A DNA stretch of 64,000 bases from Camarhynchus parvulus (GCF_901933205.1 NC_044572.1:27800501-27864500), one strand, 5' to 3'; positions 37,551 through 50,441 are shown, counted from the stretch's first letter. The notes: generated from the sequence alone by a model not told the origin. Numbers and translations: made by a program.

Positions 37551-40500
37551 ATAAACATAATCTATAAATTCTGAATCACTGTGCCTATCTGTTAGAGTGT
37601 CTAGCTTTTTATTAATTCAAAATTCAGAGAATACAATCCCACTGAACTCCAACTCAGAAAAGAGAACATTTCATCAGCAACTAATGCAATGACTCAAAAC
37701 CACAGCACTTGTAGATTTGCTGTTTTGGTTTTGTCAGCAATTTTAAATTTAATCCTATTTGTGAGGGATTTAGAACTTGGTGATAAAGGCTAAGGCCATA
37801 TCTTGGCTTAGGCTGAGATTACAGGATAATAATTGTTTCAAGGTGTAAGAACATTAAATATATACAGGTGATAACTATTTTAAGGTGCAAGAATACCAAA
37901 TAAATACAATCTGATTTTATACACATATAGATATTATATTTGCTGCTCTTACTGGAGAGGAGAAGTACAAGGGGAAGAAAATTGCTGTCTGGTTTAATTT
38001 AGCTGTAGAAGGGCATTACAAATCACAAGATAATTTTTTGCTATTTTTTTTTGCTATTTCTACTGCTGACTTATAGTGTGTTTATTTTTTCAGTTCTTTC
38101 TTATTTGGAAACACCAGAATGAAAGATTGCTATCACAATGGATTCGAAAAACAAAATATTTTTTCTTATGATTTTAAGGCCACTTTCTAAATTTTCCATT
38201 AGAAATAATTTTGTGGTAATTCTCACAGTGAAACCTGATTAGACTTTTATTTTTGTGTCATACAATATCTTACAATATATCAGCAATAACTGAGATGTTT
38301 GAAGGCATACCCAGAAATTTATAAGGACTCAAATTGGACAAGTGCTGATGCTAGCTTTAAGGGTTCAGGTTTGTTATTGTTTGGTTTGTTATTCTAGGTA
38401 TCCTAGCTGTTTCTCATGTTTATTACATTTTCAAGAAATAGGAATTGCCCCTGCCAAGACTTTGAGACTGTTCTATTTTTCCTTCATCTCTGTGAAAGGA
38501 ATGATGATAAGGAATTATCCTCACAACCCCTTGTGCAGTACAGAAGAGCCTAAAATAGCTCTGAGCTGGCCTGCATTTCTCAACTCCATCACTGAAATGC
38601 AAAAGAGCTATGTTTGCATGACACTGAATGAGAAGACTAATTAGCAACAAAGGATGTGTCATCTTGGTCTGGACCTGTAGGCATTGATCCTGGAGTCAGC
38701 TGGGATATTTCAGACTTGCATTCCCTGGTTTGATGAACAGCTACTTAGAGAGAAGGAAATGAAACTGTTATTTTAGTGTAAACCAGGATTTATTCTACTC
38801 AGTGTCTAATAAGATTTGAGAAGTAAGAAGTGGATTTATGAAATCTGTAGGCTTGTTCCTTACTTAAATGAGTTATAGCAAGGGAACACTAAGCCCCCAT
38901 TTAACCTCAAACACTACTGCATATCCTAGTTAAGGAACAATGAAATATTATCCTGTTATCACATACTGATCGGCATTTTATACAGAACGCAAACTGCTGC
39001 AATGTAATCTTTCTTCCTGTTGCTCCAGCAGTGGTTTTCAATAATTAATTCTGATTCACATTACCTTTACACTGACTTCAGTGGGCATACTCAGATTCTG
39101 CATGAATGCAAGGACTTAATCAGAAATACCTAGTGTCTCCTTTCTGATTTTTTTGAGTATTGCTAGGACATATCCCTAACAAGTGCCCTGAAATATTTTT
39201 TCTTAGCTGACACAGAAATCCAGGAAAAAAGTAGGTCACTACCCCAAGAAGCTGAGAAGCTTTCCAAAAGGAAAGAAAATATTCCATTTCTAACAGAGGC
39301 TGGAAAGTGGTGATAAGAACTATCTGTTTTCAAAATCAAAAGTGAACTTCCTATTTTCTTTATTTCTTTCCTCTTTTTGTTGTTGTTGCTGATTCTTTGG
39401 AATCAATACACCATAGAACAATTAAAATTTAAAAAACCCTAAAAAATCAAAGAACACAACATGCTCCAAAGGTCATGCTTATGGTCCTGTCAAGGGATGT
39501 GTTTTCCTTATAGTCTTGGTTTGACTGATGACGTGACTGAAAAAAATATACTTCACCCATTTTTCTTTCGCCACTTAGAAATAATGAATGGGAAGATTTT
39601 ACTTTCTTTTTTGCTCTTTCTGGATTTTTATATCTTTTTTTTCCCCTAAAATACCTTCTCTCAAGGTAAAAAGTACAGCTACTGTTGGCTGCAGCCCCAG
39701 TTTTCAAGGTTAAATCTGGATATGATATTCCATCTGTGCTTGCTTGTCCCTAAGACGATTCTGCAGCTCGGACTAGGATCCTGACTAGCTTTACTGCTTT
39801 TTCCAGCTTGAACTCTTAAGATCTCCTAAATCTTATTTAAGTCTACAAACAGCTTATATTTAGCTGAATAGATGAGGTGGTTGTGTAGGAAAATGTCAAG
39901 CCTCTTGCTATTCTATGGCAGAGCAAAACGGCTTACTCTTTGGCTTTCCTGGGTTTTAAAACTCCTTTATATTTTGCAAAGTAAGTAACATGCTGCCATC
40001 TGCTGGCAATGAGAAATTATTTTATTTCTTCAAATGACTTATGGAATACAAGTCTTCAAATTCTTAAGGAAGTTTGTTTGATGGTATTTTTTCATCAGTA
40101 AAACTGTAGGTATCTAAGCAGCATAAACGTGCAAAGGACCATTTAATTATATCTTATAATTTACTTCAGGATCCCTGTGAAATCCTTCTTACTTGAACAG
40201 ATACAAAGTCCTATTACAAAGCTCAACTACAACTCCAAACTCCTTTTCAGCTAAAAGCCTGAAAAAAATGTAAATTTCCTTAAAGACAGAGAAAAAGGTG
40301 TACCCTCTCATAGAATTTTTAATGTTCTTTAAAACCAGCCAAACAAAAATGTATTTTCCCAGATAGTCTTTTGGTCCTGACTCTGAAAAATTCAAAAATA
40401 TAAATGTTGAAGGACCTGCATGGCAGTGCTGTAAACTTAGAAATATTTAAGGATGAAAGCTTTTGTTCTTTTCTTTGTAGTAGTATATTTTGTACGAAGA

Positions 40501-43500
40501 AAAACAAGGGAACAAATGTGATAACTGTTGGGTGGCTCTAGGTGACTTGTACTTCTGAATTTTGCTTCTTCATCTCCAGTTAAATCCATTTTGTGCACAG
40601 TAATATAATCTGAAGAATATCTCCTTAGAATTTCAAGATGGAACATCAGAAAGGGAAAAAAACCCAAGTGAACTCTGTTTAATCAGCTGAGAACCATAAC
40701 CCAGTTCAAACTTGTCCTTCCTTGCTGGAGTGCTGGCCAAATTTCCAGTGGTGTAGTGACATTCTGCAACCTGAGAGAACAGATTTTACAATGAAATATC
40801 TGGTTGAACCAAAGTAATTTCCAACAGCATATAATGACAATTTGTTAAGGTGAAAGAGTGAATAATGTATTTTTGATTCATAATTTAAACTTCACTTGCA
40901 CATGAGCAAATAGAGAAAACAGTCTATGTGTATGTGGATAAGTAATTGCACCCAATTATACAATCCAGGCCATTTCAAATGACCATTTCAAGGTGTGTGT
41001 AGCAACTATTAAACTGTTCTGTTGGCAGAATGCTTGAAAACTGAAATACAAATGGAAATTAATTCTGCTATCCTGACTCTTGTGTTGTCACTTATACTGA
41101 GCAAGATGAATATTTAGGAAATACTGGGGTAAATACTGCTGCTCCTTTCTATTCAGTTGTTTTAGTAAATATGAGCATGCCCAAAGCACAGGCCACCATC
41201 AGATCTTACGGGTCATAAAAGTATGTTTAGTAAAACATCGTTTCATCTATTAGGATAATTGGTGATAGAACACCACTGTTTTGTTTTCAAATTACTTTTT
41301 TCTTTTCCTCAGTCATATATTTTCCTTCTAATACCCTTGTTTTCTAGCATATAAGAGAAGCACATTGAACTTCTGGCCTTGTTGCTAGGTTTCAAGCTGC
41401 ATTTATGCAGTCTACTGAGACATTCTTCTCTTTTTTGAATTCTGAATCAAGTCCCAAGGCAACAGTGCCCTGTTTCTTAGCAACACAGATGGGTAGACTG
41501 TATATTCCACCTCTTTTGTACAATGGAAGAATAAACAATTCCCTGAGTAAGTGTGTGCTGCAAGTCCATTGCTTCACTTAATTTTCCGGAGAACAGAGGA
41601 AAGGGAAGCCTTCTGTGGTACAGCAGATGAAGTTTGTCTGGAAGTCCCTGTCTTTACAGAGGGGTGAGTCATATCTCTATTTTTTCTGTTCCCTGCATCC
41701 CTCTGGGATCTTTATTCACTGCTGTGCAAATGCATCTGTAGGTAATTCGGATCAGTAAATTTCAGTTAAAAGAAACAAACAGAGGCATCAAAAATCAACG
41801 GCAACAAAGCTGGCAGAGTTGGGATGTGTAAAAGTACACAGACTTCTTTCTCTGGTGAAATTAATGGAGAGTCATAGAATGGCATAGCTTTAGAAACTCT
41901 GGGTGCAAACCCTTGATTTTAGGAAGGAAACTAGGGCTAGAGAAAATAGGTAGTGATTAAGAGATAAGGAGGAAATGTGCATTCATGCAACTAACATGTT
42001 AGTAGTCTGTTACCTGTCTGTTTGAAATGGAGAAAAGTTATCCTTTTAAAACAATCTCTGCAGTTTTAGGCAGTTTTGAGTGTTGGGCAGTTTTGAGTCT
42101 TTTTGGGAACATAGGCAAATTCTGCTGCCTCCAGACGGTGGGACTAACATTACCATGGAGAGGGAGGAGTATAGGGGAGAGGAATGGGGGAAGGGAAGGA
42201 CACACAGCTCTGCAGAGCTGAACATTTCTGCTCCTGATGCCTGTGGAGGGGCAGGTGCACACATCATCTTTTCATGATGGCAACAGCAGCAATGCAAAGT
42301 TTCAGATAGTACAATTTTAGCACAGAGTAGAAGAACAGAAGCACTTGTGCTATTCATCCCACTGACCTTGGCATGTACCTGTTTTACCCGGACCTAAAGC
42401 TGGCCTAGTCAGTCTGCCAGTATCTCGGTTTAGCTGCAAAACAAGAAAAGGCTGCTTTGCATGTATAAAGAATCAACTGTCAAATTCTTTCCAAAATTTA
42501 TTATATGATGAGGTAAACACAGCAGCTGGCTATGGTGGGGCAGCTGGTTTGCCTGTAGACTGCCCACATACACTTGATGGGAAGCCTGGGACACCTCAGA
42601 ATGCAGAAGCAAAGTGCCCGCTCAAGCCTACTCACCTCCTCTTAAGCTGCAATGGGCCCAGGTTGTGCTTCAGTGTTTGGATAGCCTGAGTATAATCTGT
42701 GAAGTAGAGACTGAGTTGTGGCCCCTTCCCAAAGGCTGTCTTGGATCAGGGATCTGCTGCAGCTGGAAGTGCTCCAGCCTTGTGGTCCTGGGCTGGAAGG
42801 AACATGTCCTGGCAGCACAGCACAGCTGAGCATGGCTTGGGAACTACAATCACCTGAAAAAAAGAGCACAGAAATGTGACCTTCCAGAAGTAATTTGCAG
42901 GCACTTGATTTATCTCCAGTAAGCTGCCCACTCAAATCCTTGTTCAGAAACACAGCTTTGTCGGTAAGGACATATTTCCATATGCCCCTATCCTTTTTCT
43001 TTTAGAAAAAAATCCATTCTGTTCTCAGAATGAATATGTACAAAGAAAAGAAAGTTGTAATGTTAGAGCTTTCCTTCAGGTTTCCTGAGCATTGAATATT
43101 AGAGCAGGAAAAAATGTTTATATTATGTTTGGGCCTGCTGCAATACCCTCATGATCCATGTCTTTCTTTCAGATTTTCAGGGCATAAAAGGAGCTCTTGT
43201 GTAAGAAAGATAACAGTCTGGGAGTGGCTTTTAGATCACGGAGATAAAACAGAAAACATGGATAAGGTAGTATCTGTGTCCAGTTTGCACACAGAGCGAA
43301 ATACTTTACTGCCTATTTAGGGTGTTAATGCTGCTCCAATGGAGCTCCATCCTGCCCAGAGGCATCCTTGAGAAAGGGCCTTCCTCTGCTTCTGGGCAAA
43401 AAGATGAAGCTCATGGCACTGGCTGACCAGAAACACCGTGGGAGGACATAAGCACACATTAGGGTGTAGCAATGGGGTAGCTCTAATTAACATTGTGTCC

Positions 43501-43974
43501 TGGCTGTGCCCAGGAATGCAGAGAAAGATGAAAATGCATCAGGATTAATGGAGAGCAGAGCTTCAACACTTCCCTCTCTTCAAGTTCTTTTTGTCACTAC
43601 TGCTTGTACAAAGTGAGACTAGTGTGCTCCCCATTGTGCCCCAAACCCCAAACCCTGCTGTGCTGCCCTGAATGTGCACAGGTTTAGTCTCCTGTGAGGC
43701 ATGTACTGCTTAATGAGACAAGAATTAAAACATGAAAAAGGCGTGTATTTGTGTTGCTACACAGTGATGAGTACTACAGGTAAAATAAAATTCAGAGCTC
43801 CTGTTCCTACAGGCTGGTATGAATGTCTAAAATCCTAACATCCATGCTTTTGACTTCAGATGGGCTTTCTCTGGGCTCAGGAGCTTCCTTCATCAGGTTA
43901 CTTTGTAGAAATGAAAGACAGAACCAAAAAACAGTACTTCTTCATCTAAGCACAGGTACAAAATAATACTGAAG
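37551..43974. other. Intergenic, one CTCF-type site, otherwise little recognised
   Basis: About 6.4 kb without a convincing gene. It includes a degenerate direct duplication of about 45 bp at 37829-37915 (TTTCAAGGTGTAAGAAC and TTTTAAGGTGCAAGAAT) and the CTCF-like motif at 39993-40006. A possible but weak MIR-like trace lies at 41911-41975. Frames are up to 103 codons and without motif. Confidence 0.5.
39993..40006 (-). promoter_or_regulatory. Candidate CTCF binding site
   Basis: On the minus strand the sequence is CCAGCAGATGGCAG, which fits every position of the vertebrate CTCF core CCASYAGRKGGCR. Such sites often mark insulators or loop anchors in long intergenic regions. Motif presence alone does not prove occupancy. 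Confidence 0.5.
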
Positions 43975-44093
43975 TACAACCACATATTTTCAGTGGTTGT
44001 ACATATTTTCAACATTTTCAACACCATTCAGTGGTTGTACACATTTTCAACCATTTCAGTGGTTCATATTTTCAACAACCATATCTTCAGTGA
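43975..44093. repeat. Imperfect short tandem repeat (about 25 bp units)
   Basis: Variants of TTCAGTGGTTGTACATATTT followed by TCAACA recur: TTTTCAGTGGTTGTACATAT, CATTCAGTGGTTGTACACAT, CATTTCAGTGGTTCATATTT and ATCTTCAGTGAAAG. Spacing is irregular, indicating repeated slippage or nested duplication. Confidence 0.75.
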
Positions 44094-44464
44094 AAGTGCT
44101 GGGTTGTGCAGACAAGTATAGTTAGAGTGAAAGTAGCAATCAGTAATAAATGTACTGTTGTATATGTGTGTGTATGTTGGGTTTTTATTTTTCTTTTTGC
44201 CAGGGACTGCAATTTTTGAGAAGAAAAAATTAATTATCAGGCCATTATGTTCATCCTCCATCAAGAAGAGAGAAAATTTTTCTTTGAAACTCAAGGAAAA
44301 TTTTCTGCCAGCCTTGACAGCCCTTTCACATAAGAACAAACTACAGTGCAGCAATCCAAAGCCAACAAGATTTATGGCTGAAACAATCTCCTGATTTTAG
44401 ATACCAGCTCTGTAAGTCATCCAACCTTCCTCAGAAGCCACAAAGAAAGGGAAAGGGGGAACTG

Positions 44465-45265
44465 AGATTTCAGTGAGTATCATTTTGGCAAGTTTCAGTA
44501 CTTGGAACTGGACCTGATGTCATCCCCGTCCATTTCCTTGTACTCACTCCATTTGCAAATTTGCTTTTTTTTCTTAATTGAATTTGATTTTATCATATCT
44601 TCTTTCCAGAAAGCTGTTACTCTTTGTTCTGTGATTTCAAGATTTTATTTCCTTTGATGAAATGAAGAATTTCAATCTTATGATTTCAATGCTGATCAAT
44701 TTGGCAAAGTTTGGTCCATCTCACTGCACTCCATGTTATCCCAATCCATTTCATTGTATTCATTCCATTTCCAAATTTCCTTTTTTTTAATTGCATATTA
44801 TTTTATTGTATCTCCATTTCAGAGTGTTTGTTACACTTTGTTCTCTGATTTCAAGATTTAATTTCCTTTCATTTCATCAAAGGAAATGAAACCTTGCAAT
44901 TTCAATGAGTATGAATTTGACAAGGTTTGGTCCATTTCCCTGCACTTCATGTCATTCCTTTCCATTGCATTGTTTTCACTTTGTTTCAAAATTTTTTTAA
45001 TGGAGTTTCATTTCTTTGATTTCTTTTGTCTCTTCAGTTGGGTTCCTGATTTCGAGACTTCATTGTGTATAATTTCGGCAAATTTTAGTCCTTTTCACTC
45101 CACCTGATTTCATCCCACCCAATTTGGTTGTAGTGACTCCTTTTCCATATTTTCTTTTTCTTTTTTTTCCCAATTGCATTTGATTTTATCATCTGTCCTT
45201 TCCAGACTGTTTGTTTGACTTCCTGCTCTTATTTTAAGATTTTATTTCCTTTCAAGAATGGAAAT
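44465..45265. repeat. Degenerate tandem array of about 215-bp units (about 4 copies)
   Basis: A repeated order of blocks is visible. Each unit has a GATTTCAATGAGTAT-like start, TTTGGCAAG(GTTTGGTCCA), a TGCACTxCATGTxATCCC block, CCATTTCxTTGTATTCACTCC, a T-rich run, AATTGxATTTGATTTTATC, TTTCCAGA..TGTTTGTTAC, and TTTCAAGATTTTATTTCC. Unit starts fall near 44465, 44682, 44898 and 45056, so the period is 216-217 bp with the third unit internally shortened. Divergence between copies is considerable. The array is T-rich on the plus strand and not coding. It could be a relic of a satellite or of an expanded local duplication. Confidence 0.8.
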
Positions 45266-45280
45266 TCTCCACAGACAGAA

Positions 45281-45304
45281 CCCTACCCCCTAACCTAACC
45301 CTAA
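45281..45304. repeat. Short interstitial telomere-like motif
   Basis: The sequence CCCTACCCCCTAACCTAACC followed by CTAA contains about three to four degenerate CCCTAA units. It sits about 15 bp beyond the end of the 215-bp tandem array. It may be chance or a trace of break repair. Confidence 0.55.
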
Positions 45305-48231
45305 AATGGCATCCTTTGTGGTGGTGCCCAGGCTTGGTTAGACTGGTATATTTTTATCTTACCTAAAAGCAACGTGTAAAGTTTATTCTACAGCTAACTT
45401 CAATTGTCTTAGTTCTAGGCATGGTGGCTTTTCTGATGTGAAAATGTATTTTCTTTTTCAAATGCAGTATGAAGCTAAATTACCAAATTCTGTGACAGGT
45501 TACGCCAGAGGTCCTTGCAATCTGAAGTGAAAACCACAGCATTTGACATAGCATGGGTGAGTCTTTCACAATGCACACATTTATTGTGTTAGAGAATTTA
45601 GGAACACTACTTCAACAGTAGGGAGCAGGAATAAGAGCACTGCACCCTCAAACCTGTCTTAAGTGGCCTTAGGTGAAAGTTGAAGACCAAAGAGTAATTT
45701 TCCCCCTAAGTTTCAGTATTGAGAAATTTCACTTCCAAGTTGTAAATAACAGACTCAGATCACAGAAAATACAGTAGTTCACTCATGCAAAGACCCTTCA
45801 ATCCAAGGACACCAGATACAAGCAGCATTACTAGCTGAAAACTGCTTGTTAATGTTGATTTTTCTGATAAGACTGCAATTTCAGCTTTGCAATGGGAGTT
45901 ATTCCCAGGCAACTGGTTCAAGTCCAATGTCTGCTGTACTCATTGTAGATATAATAGTCCAGATCTGCATTCCTGCTGCGGTGGATCGTCCAGAATGGGG
46001 TGCCTGCCCTCTAGTGTTTCTATAGCTTCACCTCCTGTAAGGACAGCTTCTTTGAAAATAATTAACTACACATAAATTAAAGTACACACACATACATACC
46101 ATGCAGCATAAAACACTACTTTTTTTGGAGGCAAAGGCAAGGCTTTGTTCACAGCAAGGCCACGGACAGAATATTTTTAGCTTATAATGTTTGTTATATA
46201 TGTCTGAGTTCTCCTTTTTCTGGAGCCTAGTTGATTAACAATAAGCATAGCTTTGCAAATCCTAGAATCCAGATCATTTTTCCTGTAGCTTATAAATACT
46301 GTTTGCTTAATATTTTCAGATCCTGAACTTGAACCACTGAAAGGAAAGCAAAAGCACTCTGACAGGAGATTTCTTACATGCAAGCCTCATGAAAGCAAGT
46401 GGGATCCACAGCTGCTACTGCCAGGTAGTCCCTGGCCACCTAAATCTGCCTCACTGCCAGTTAGTCAAATTAAAAGACCACTTTTTGCTTTTCTCTGCAT
46501 CAAAATATTTTGAAATAACAATAACAAAATAAAAGTTATATTAATTTCAGAATATTTTGAATCACCCAGTCTTTAGAGGATATCTGGCATATCCTAAGGG
46601 AAATGTCACTGTACTGGAGATCTAGGGACATGGCCCATACATTTCCTCTAGCTTTTCAAGAGTGTCATTCTTTCTCTAGCTCTTGTTGAGAGCTTTGATG
46701 GAGTTGGAAAGATAGTCTGTTGTAGAACATTTTCTTATTTCAGCCTTTAGCAGAAAATTACACAGTACTGCATGTGGTAATTATTTTTTAGGAATCAAGA
46801 TGTCCATATTAGACTGTTCAAAGACACTGACTACTTCAGAATGAGCAGAGGCTGGATGGATGGTTTTATGGTTTATATATACACACCAAACTCTTAAATG
46901 TAGAGATCTCCAAACCAGAATACCTTTGCTTATAAAACAGCTCCAGTTTTGCATCACTGAAGATTAACAAATAGAGCATTGAGGGGAAAATAACATATAT
47001 TTATATAACTGTAAATACCAGCATGGAGCAGAAACACATTAATGCACTTTGTCTGGTATATTAGTGAGTGTTTTCCCTTATGCCCCAGTTTCTGAAATAG
47101 CATGAAAATCAATATTATTATATCTTTCTACTTAACAAATTCCCCTCACTATTGCTAAGAATTACTTACGAACAGGTACAAATCACTAATTCTTTTTATA
47201 ATCAGCCCCTGAATATCTGGGGATAAAAGAAAGGGCACAGCCACCAAGCTCCTGGTAACTACAGATGCTGAGTGCCATCAAGAGCTTGCTTTGGAAACTG
47301 CCTGTCCTCTGCACCCAGGAGCTGGGGATCAGCAGGCTGTGCCAAAATAAACCCTCATACATTCCCTGTTCCTTCAATAGACACATCTGCTTTTCTCTTG
47401 ACTCTGATTACTGGGAATGGACTGCTGAAAGCCCCACACAATCAGGTAGTTTCAATTCCTTTTCTAAGCAGTGTGTGTGGATGTTGTGTGCAACAGGGGG
47501 AAGCACTTTTTAGTCATAGTCTGCATTGCTGAGGGCTTTGGAGGTGTATCCAGAACCATACTTGGACACAAATGTCTAGACTTAAACTGTGTGTAAGCTG
47601 CATGGTAAATGGACCCCAGGAAATGATTTAGCACAGAAAATTGAATATTGGATCATTTTGCCTTTTCCAAAGACAGTGAGCTATATAGCACTGTGGATAG
47701 CTAGGGACACTAGTAAGAATCCTTTATGTAAGGATCTCCTGGCCCTGTGTGCACTGTTGTGGAGGATGGCATTTCTCCAAGATTTCCCAGATGCAGCACT
47801 TGAAAATAAAAATTATGCATGATATTGACAATAAAAAGTGCATATTTTTTGTTCAAGAGAGCTTCCTGTCAATTGAAATAAATCTCCAGACACTGTTTGA
47901 AATTTGCAGTTCCCCAATTTTTAGTTTGGAAAGGATAAAGTCCCCAGTCTGCTTGTAAATGACTCATTTCCTGAATGCCACACAAACCCAGCTAGTAAAG
48001 GGTGATTTCTCTGTACATGGCAAATGAAAGGCTCTGGACAAATTAAAGTTCAGAGGTTGTTAGGATCTGGAGCTCTTGTTAGAGCTAGACCTAATCATAA
48101 GATAATAGTATTGTATCTATACTAATCATGGATTATGATAAAGTTTTAGCTGCTCCTATCTCTTCCCCATAGTGATAGGAGTGGCAGTATAATCTAAGGA
48201 CACACATGGAAGGCCTTCAAAGGAATGATAT
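45305..48231. other. Intergenic, little recognised
   Basis: No gene was recognised. A near-match to the CTCF core lies at 46004-46017. A segment around 47330-47460 contains AATAAACCCTC followed by a stretch that resembles the end of an avian LTR, but the match is too vague to call. Frames are up to 86 codons and without motif. Confidence 0.5.
46004..46017 (-). promoter_or_regulatory. Weak candidate CTCF binding site
   Basis: The plus strand reads CTGCCCTCTAGTGT. Its complement fits the CTCF core at all but the first position (A instead of C). The orientation is the same as that of the site at 39993-40006. Confidence 0.3.
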
Positions 48232-48320
48232 TGGTCTTTTGACAGATGGAGAAAAGGAGGCACAGAGCAGGTAAATTAATTGCACCAAAAGTCTGATGGA
48301 ACAGTCAATTTCAGACAAAC
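48232..48320 (-). mobile_element. MIR-like ancient SINE fragment
   Basis: The plus strand reads TTTTGACAGATGGAGAAAAG, GAGGCACAGAGCAGGTAAAT, TAATTGCACCAAAAGTC. This follows the reverse complement of the MIR core (ACAGATGAGGAAACTGAGGC, ACAGAGAGGTTAAGT, TTGCCCAAGGTC). MIR copies in birds are old amniote-wide relics. The tRNA-like head is not identifiable. Confidence 0.65.
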
Positions 48321-49786
48321 TCCTGCAAGTAATTTTGATCTCTTATAACACATGTGAAGGCATTTCTAATGCTTCTGAGGAAAAGAGGAATGAACTTGTC
48401 TTTAACCTCTGCGCATGACACCTCATCTTTAAAAATGTGGATATCTTCATTATGACCAACAAGATGGAGATAGCCCCTTGTTCTAGTCTGCTCTGGAGAG
48501 TGAGACACACGGACATGTTACAGACACTCATTTCCTGGCTTAGGCAACTTTACTCTTTCACTTAGAGTCAGGAAAAAAACACAGAGTTGCTGTGCAGTGA
48601 GGTGAGTACAATTGCTGGAGACCCTGGTGTACAAAGGTTACTAAGGAAACAAAGGTGCCTACTGTAAATCTATGCATGGATAATCCTCTTTACTCCCAAA
48701 TATACAATAAGAAATATCCTGAGAATATAAACTGAGTGTTTTGTAAATACTGGCTTATTTTGTTTACCTACTTTGTTTATGCTAAATACCTTTGCCATAT
48801 ATATAAAAGTAAGACAAACCCAACTATTCCTGTTAAGAGCACTGTGAAGAAGTACAAAGTTTTCTTTTCTTCCAATAGCACATTCTCGCAAGAAAGCATC
48901 TTTAAGAGCATTACTGCTACTGGCAGGACAGATATTTTGATTCCAAATTCCTGCAGGGGTGTGACACTCAGCTGCAGCTGTTGTGAAAGGCAGCTGCAGT
49001 GCTGTTATCCAGCTGTGCAGACAGAAGCCCCCATTACCCACCCAGGCTTAGCAATACAATGCAGTGGCTGGATCTGAAAATGCTGATGATGCTGCTTTAC
49101 AACACGGAGACTGAGAGGCTCTCCAGAGAGCAGTTCTGCTTGCACTGCACTGTTGGCTTGGTGCATGGCAGCAGCACCCAGCAGAGCCCAGCAGGAGAGC
49201 AGTGTCACTGGCATTCTGCTGTGTCTCTGCATCATTGCCCATTGCACTGTTTCATAGGTGCATGTGGAAGAGTGCAGCACCCAAGCAGAGTGCTCTGAGG
49301 CTCTTCATGTTGGCCTCAGATTAGCATCAATTTACACACCCAATGTTACACACTCAAACTCAGAGTCCAAAGGGGCCGGAGACTGCCCTGCAGAGATGTT
49401 GGATATTCAGGCTGATCTCCATCTCCTCTGACACACTTTGCAAAGCTCTTAAACTTCAGAGGAAGCAGAATGTGGTTTTTGTATCAAGGGCTCGCTAAAG
49501 TGATGTTCTCATGCCTCAGCAGTTAGAGATACAGGCAAAAGCTCTTCATTCTTTTTACTTTTGCATGCTCATTGTGGGGGGTGAAAATGCACTGTAAGTG
49601 CTGCTGACAGCTATGTCAGCCTTTGGGCACACAGTCAACTTCAGTGTGAGCACCTCTTAGCCCAGCATATGAGTAATGCACAGTAGCCATTACCAAAAAT
49701 GTCACTGATCTATTTTTCCATTACCTTCAGTGTACTTTGAAACAGGCTTAATGGAGGTGAATTACTTTGTTTTAGGCAGCACTATG
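48321..49786. other. Intergenic, slightly GC-richer patch
   Basis: The part from about 48950 to 49310 is richer in G+C and in CTGC/GCAG words than its surroundings. Overlapping chance frames of 64-123 codons cover both strands. None shows a domain or splice pattern, and no transposon was recognised. Confidence 0.45.
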
Positions 49787-49886
49787 AGATTGTTCCTTTG
49801 GAAACTGCTTTATGAAAACCACTGCAGCTCATATAGATTGTTCCTTTGGAAACTGCTTTATGAAAACCACTGCAGCTCATATAGAT
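49787..49886. repeat. Perfect 48-bp tandem duplication
   Basis: The unit starts AGATTGTTCCTTTGGAAACT and ends CACTGCAGCTCATAT. It occurs at 49787-49834 and again, identically, at 49835-49882, followed by AGAT of a third start. Perfect identity implies a recent event, possibly polymorphic in the species. Confidence 0.97.
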
Positions 49887-50307
49887 GCAGAGAGAATGTG
49901 GATACTTTCTGAAATTCTGAAAGGAAGAAGCAGGTTTACAGGTTAACTGTAAATACTGTGATTTCATAAATGACCAGAAGGACCAAATGTTACGCAAAAG
50001 TATGTTCAGATCTGTCACCCACACATACTGACTCTATAAAGACAAAACAGTTGATTCTGTAACTTATTAATGCTAGTATTTTGCATATGTATAGAACTTA
50101 TCCTATATATCTTTATCATAAAACAAACTTTATAATAAAATAAATTTCAAGGTGTCTGCTCAGGACATCCTCTGCCATCCCCCATATACTTCAAATTCAA
50201 TGTTATCTCTAAAACTGTTATACTTTGGGTTAGATTTAGCTGTGTCCGCTGTGATTTCTGGAACTCATGAATGATTACCATGCAGGTTAAAATCAGTGTT
50301 TGAATTA

Positions 50308-50441
50308 CACACAGGACTTTAAGAAAAGACTGGATGTGGCACTTAGGGCCATGGTCTAGTTTCCAAGGTGGTGTTAGGTCGTAGGTTGGACTTGATGATC
50401 TCAAAGTTCTTTTCCAGCCTAGTTGATTCTGTGTTCCTGTG
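50308..50441 (+). mobile_element. CR1 LINE 3' end
   Basis: AAGAAAAGACTGGATGTGGC, ACTTAGGGCCATGGTCTAGT, GTTGGACTTGATGATCTCAA and TTTTCCAGCCTAGTTGATTC, followed by TGTGTTCCTGTGAC, matches the 3' end of an avian CR1 subfamily with the GTTGGACTCGATGATCT signature. It is 5'-truncated. The 139-codon minus-strand frame at 50147-50566 overlaps it and is a chance antisense ORF. Confidence 0.92.

Noticed and set aside
41911..41975. Second MIR-like stretch (GGAAGGAAACTAGGGCTAGA, then AATAGGTAGTGATTAAG)
   Set aside because: Some resemblance to the MIR core in reverse, but too short and diverged to claim without a profile search.
44158..44394. 78-codon frame next to the tandem array
   Set aside because: Low-complexity lysine/phenylalanine-rich translation in T-rich sequence, with no sign of a gene.
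47330..47460. Possible LTR end containing AATAAACCCTC
   Set aside because: Only a polyadenylation-like motif and a vague resemblance, with no TG...CA ends or target duplication.
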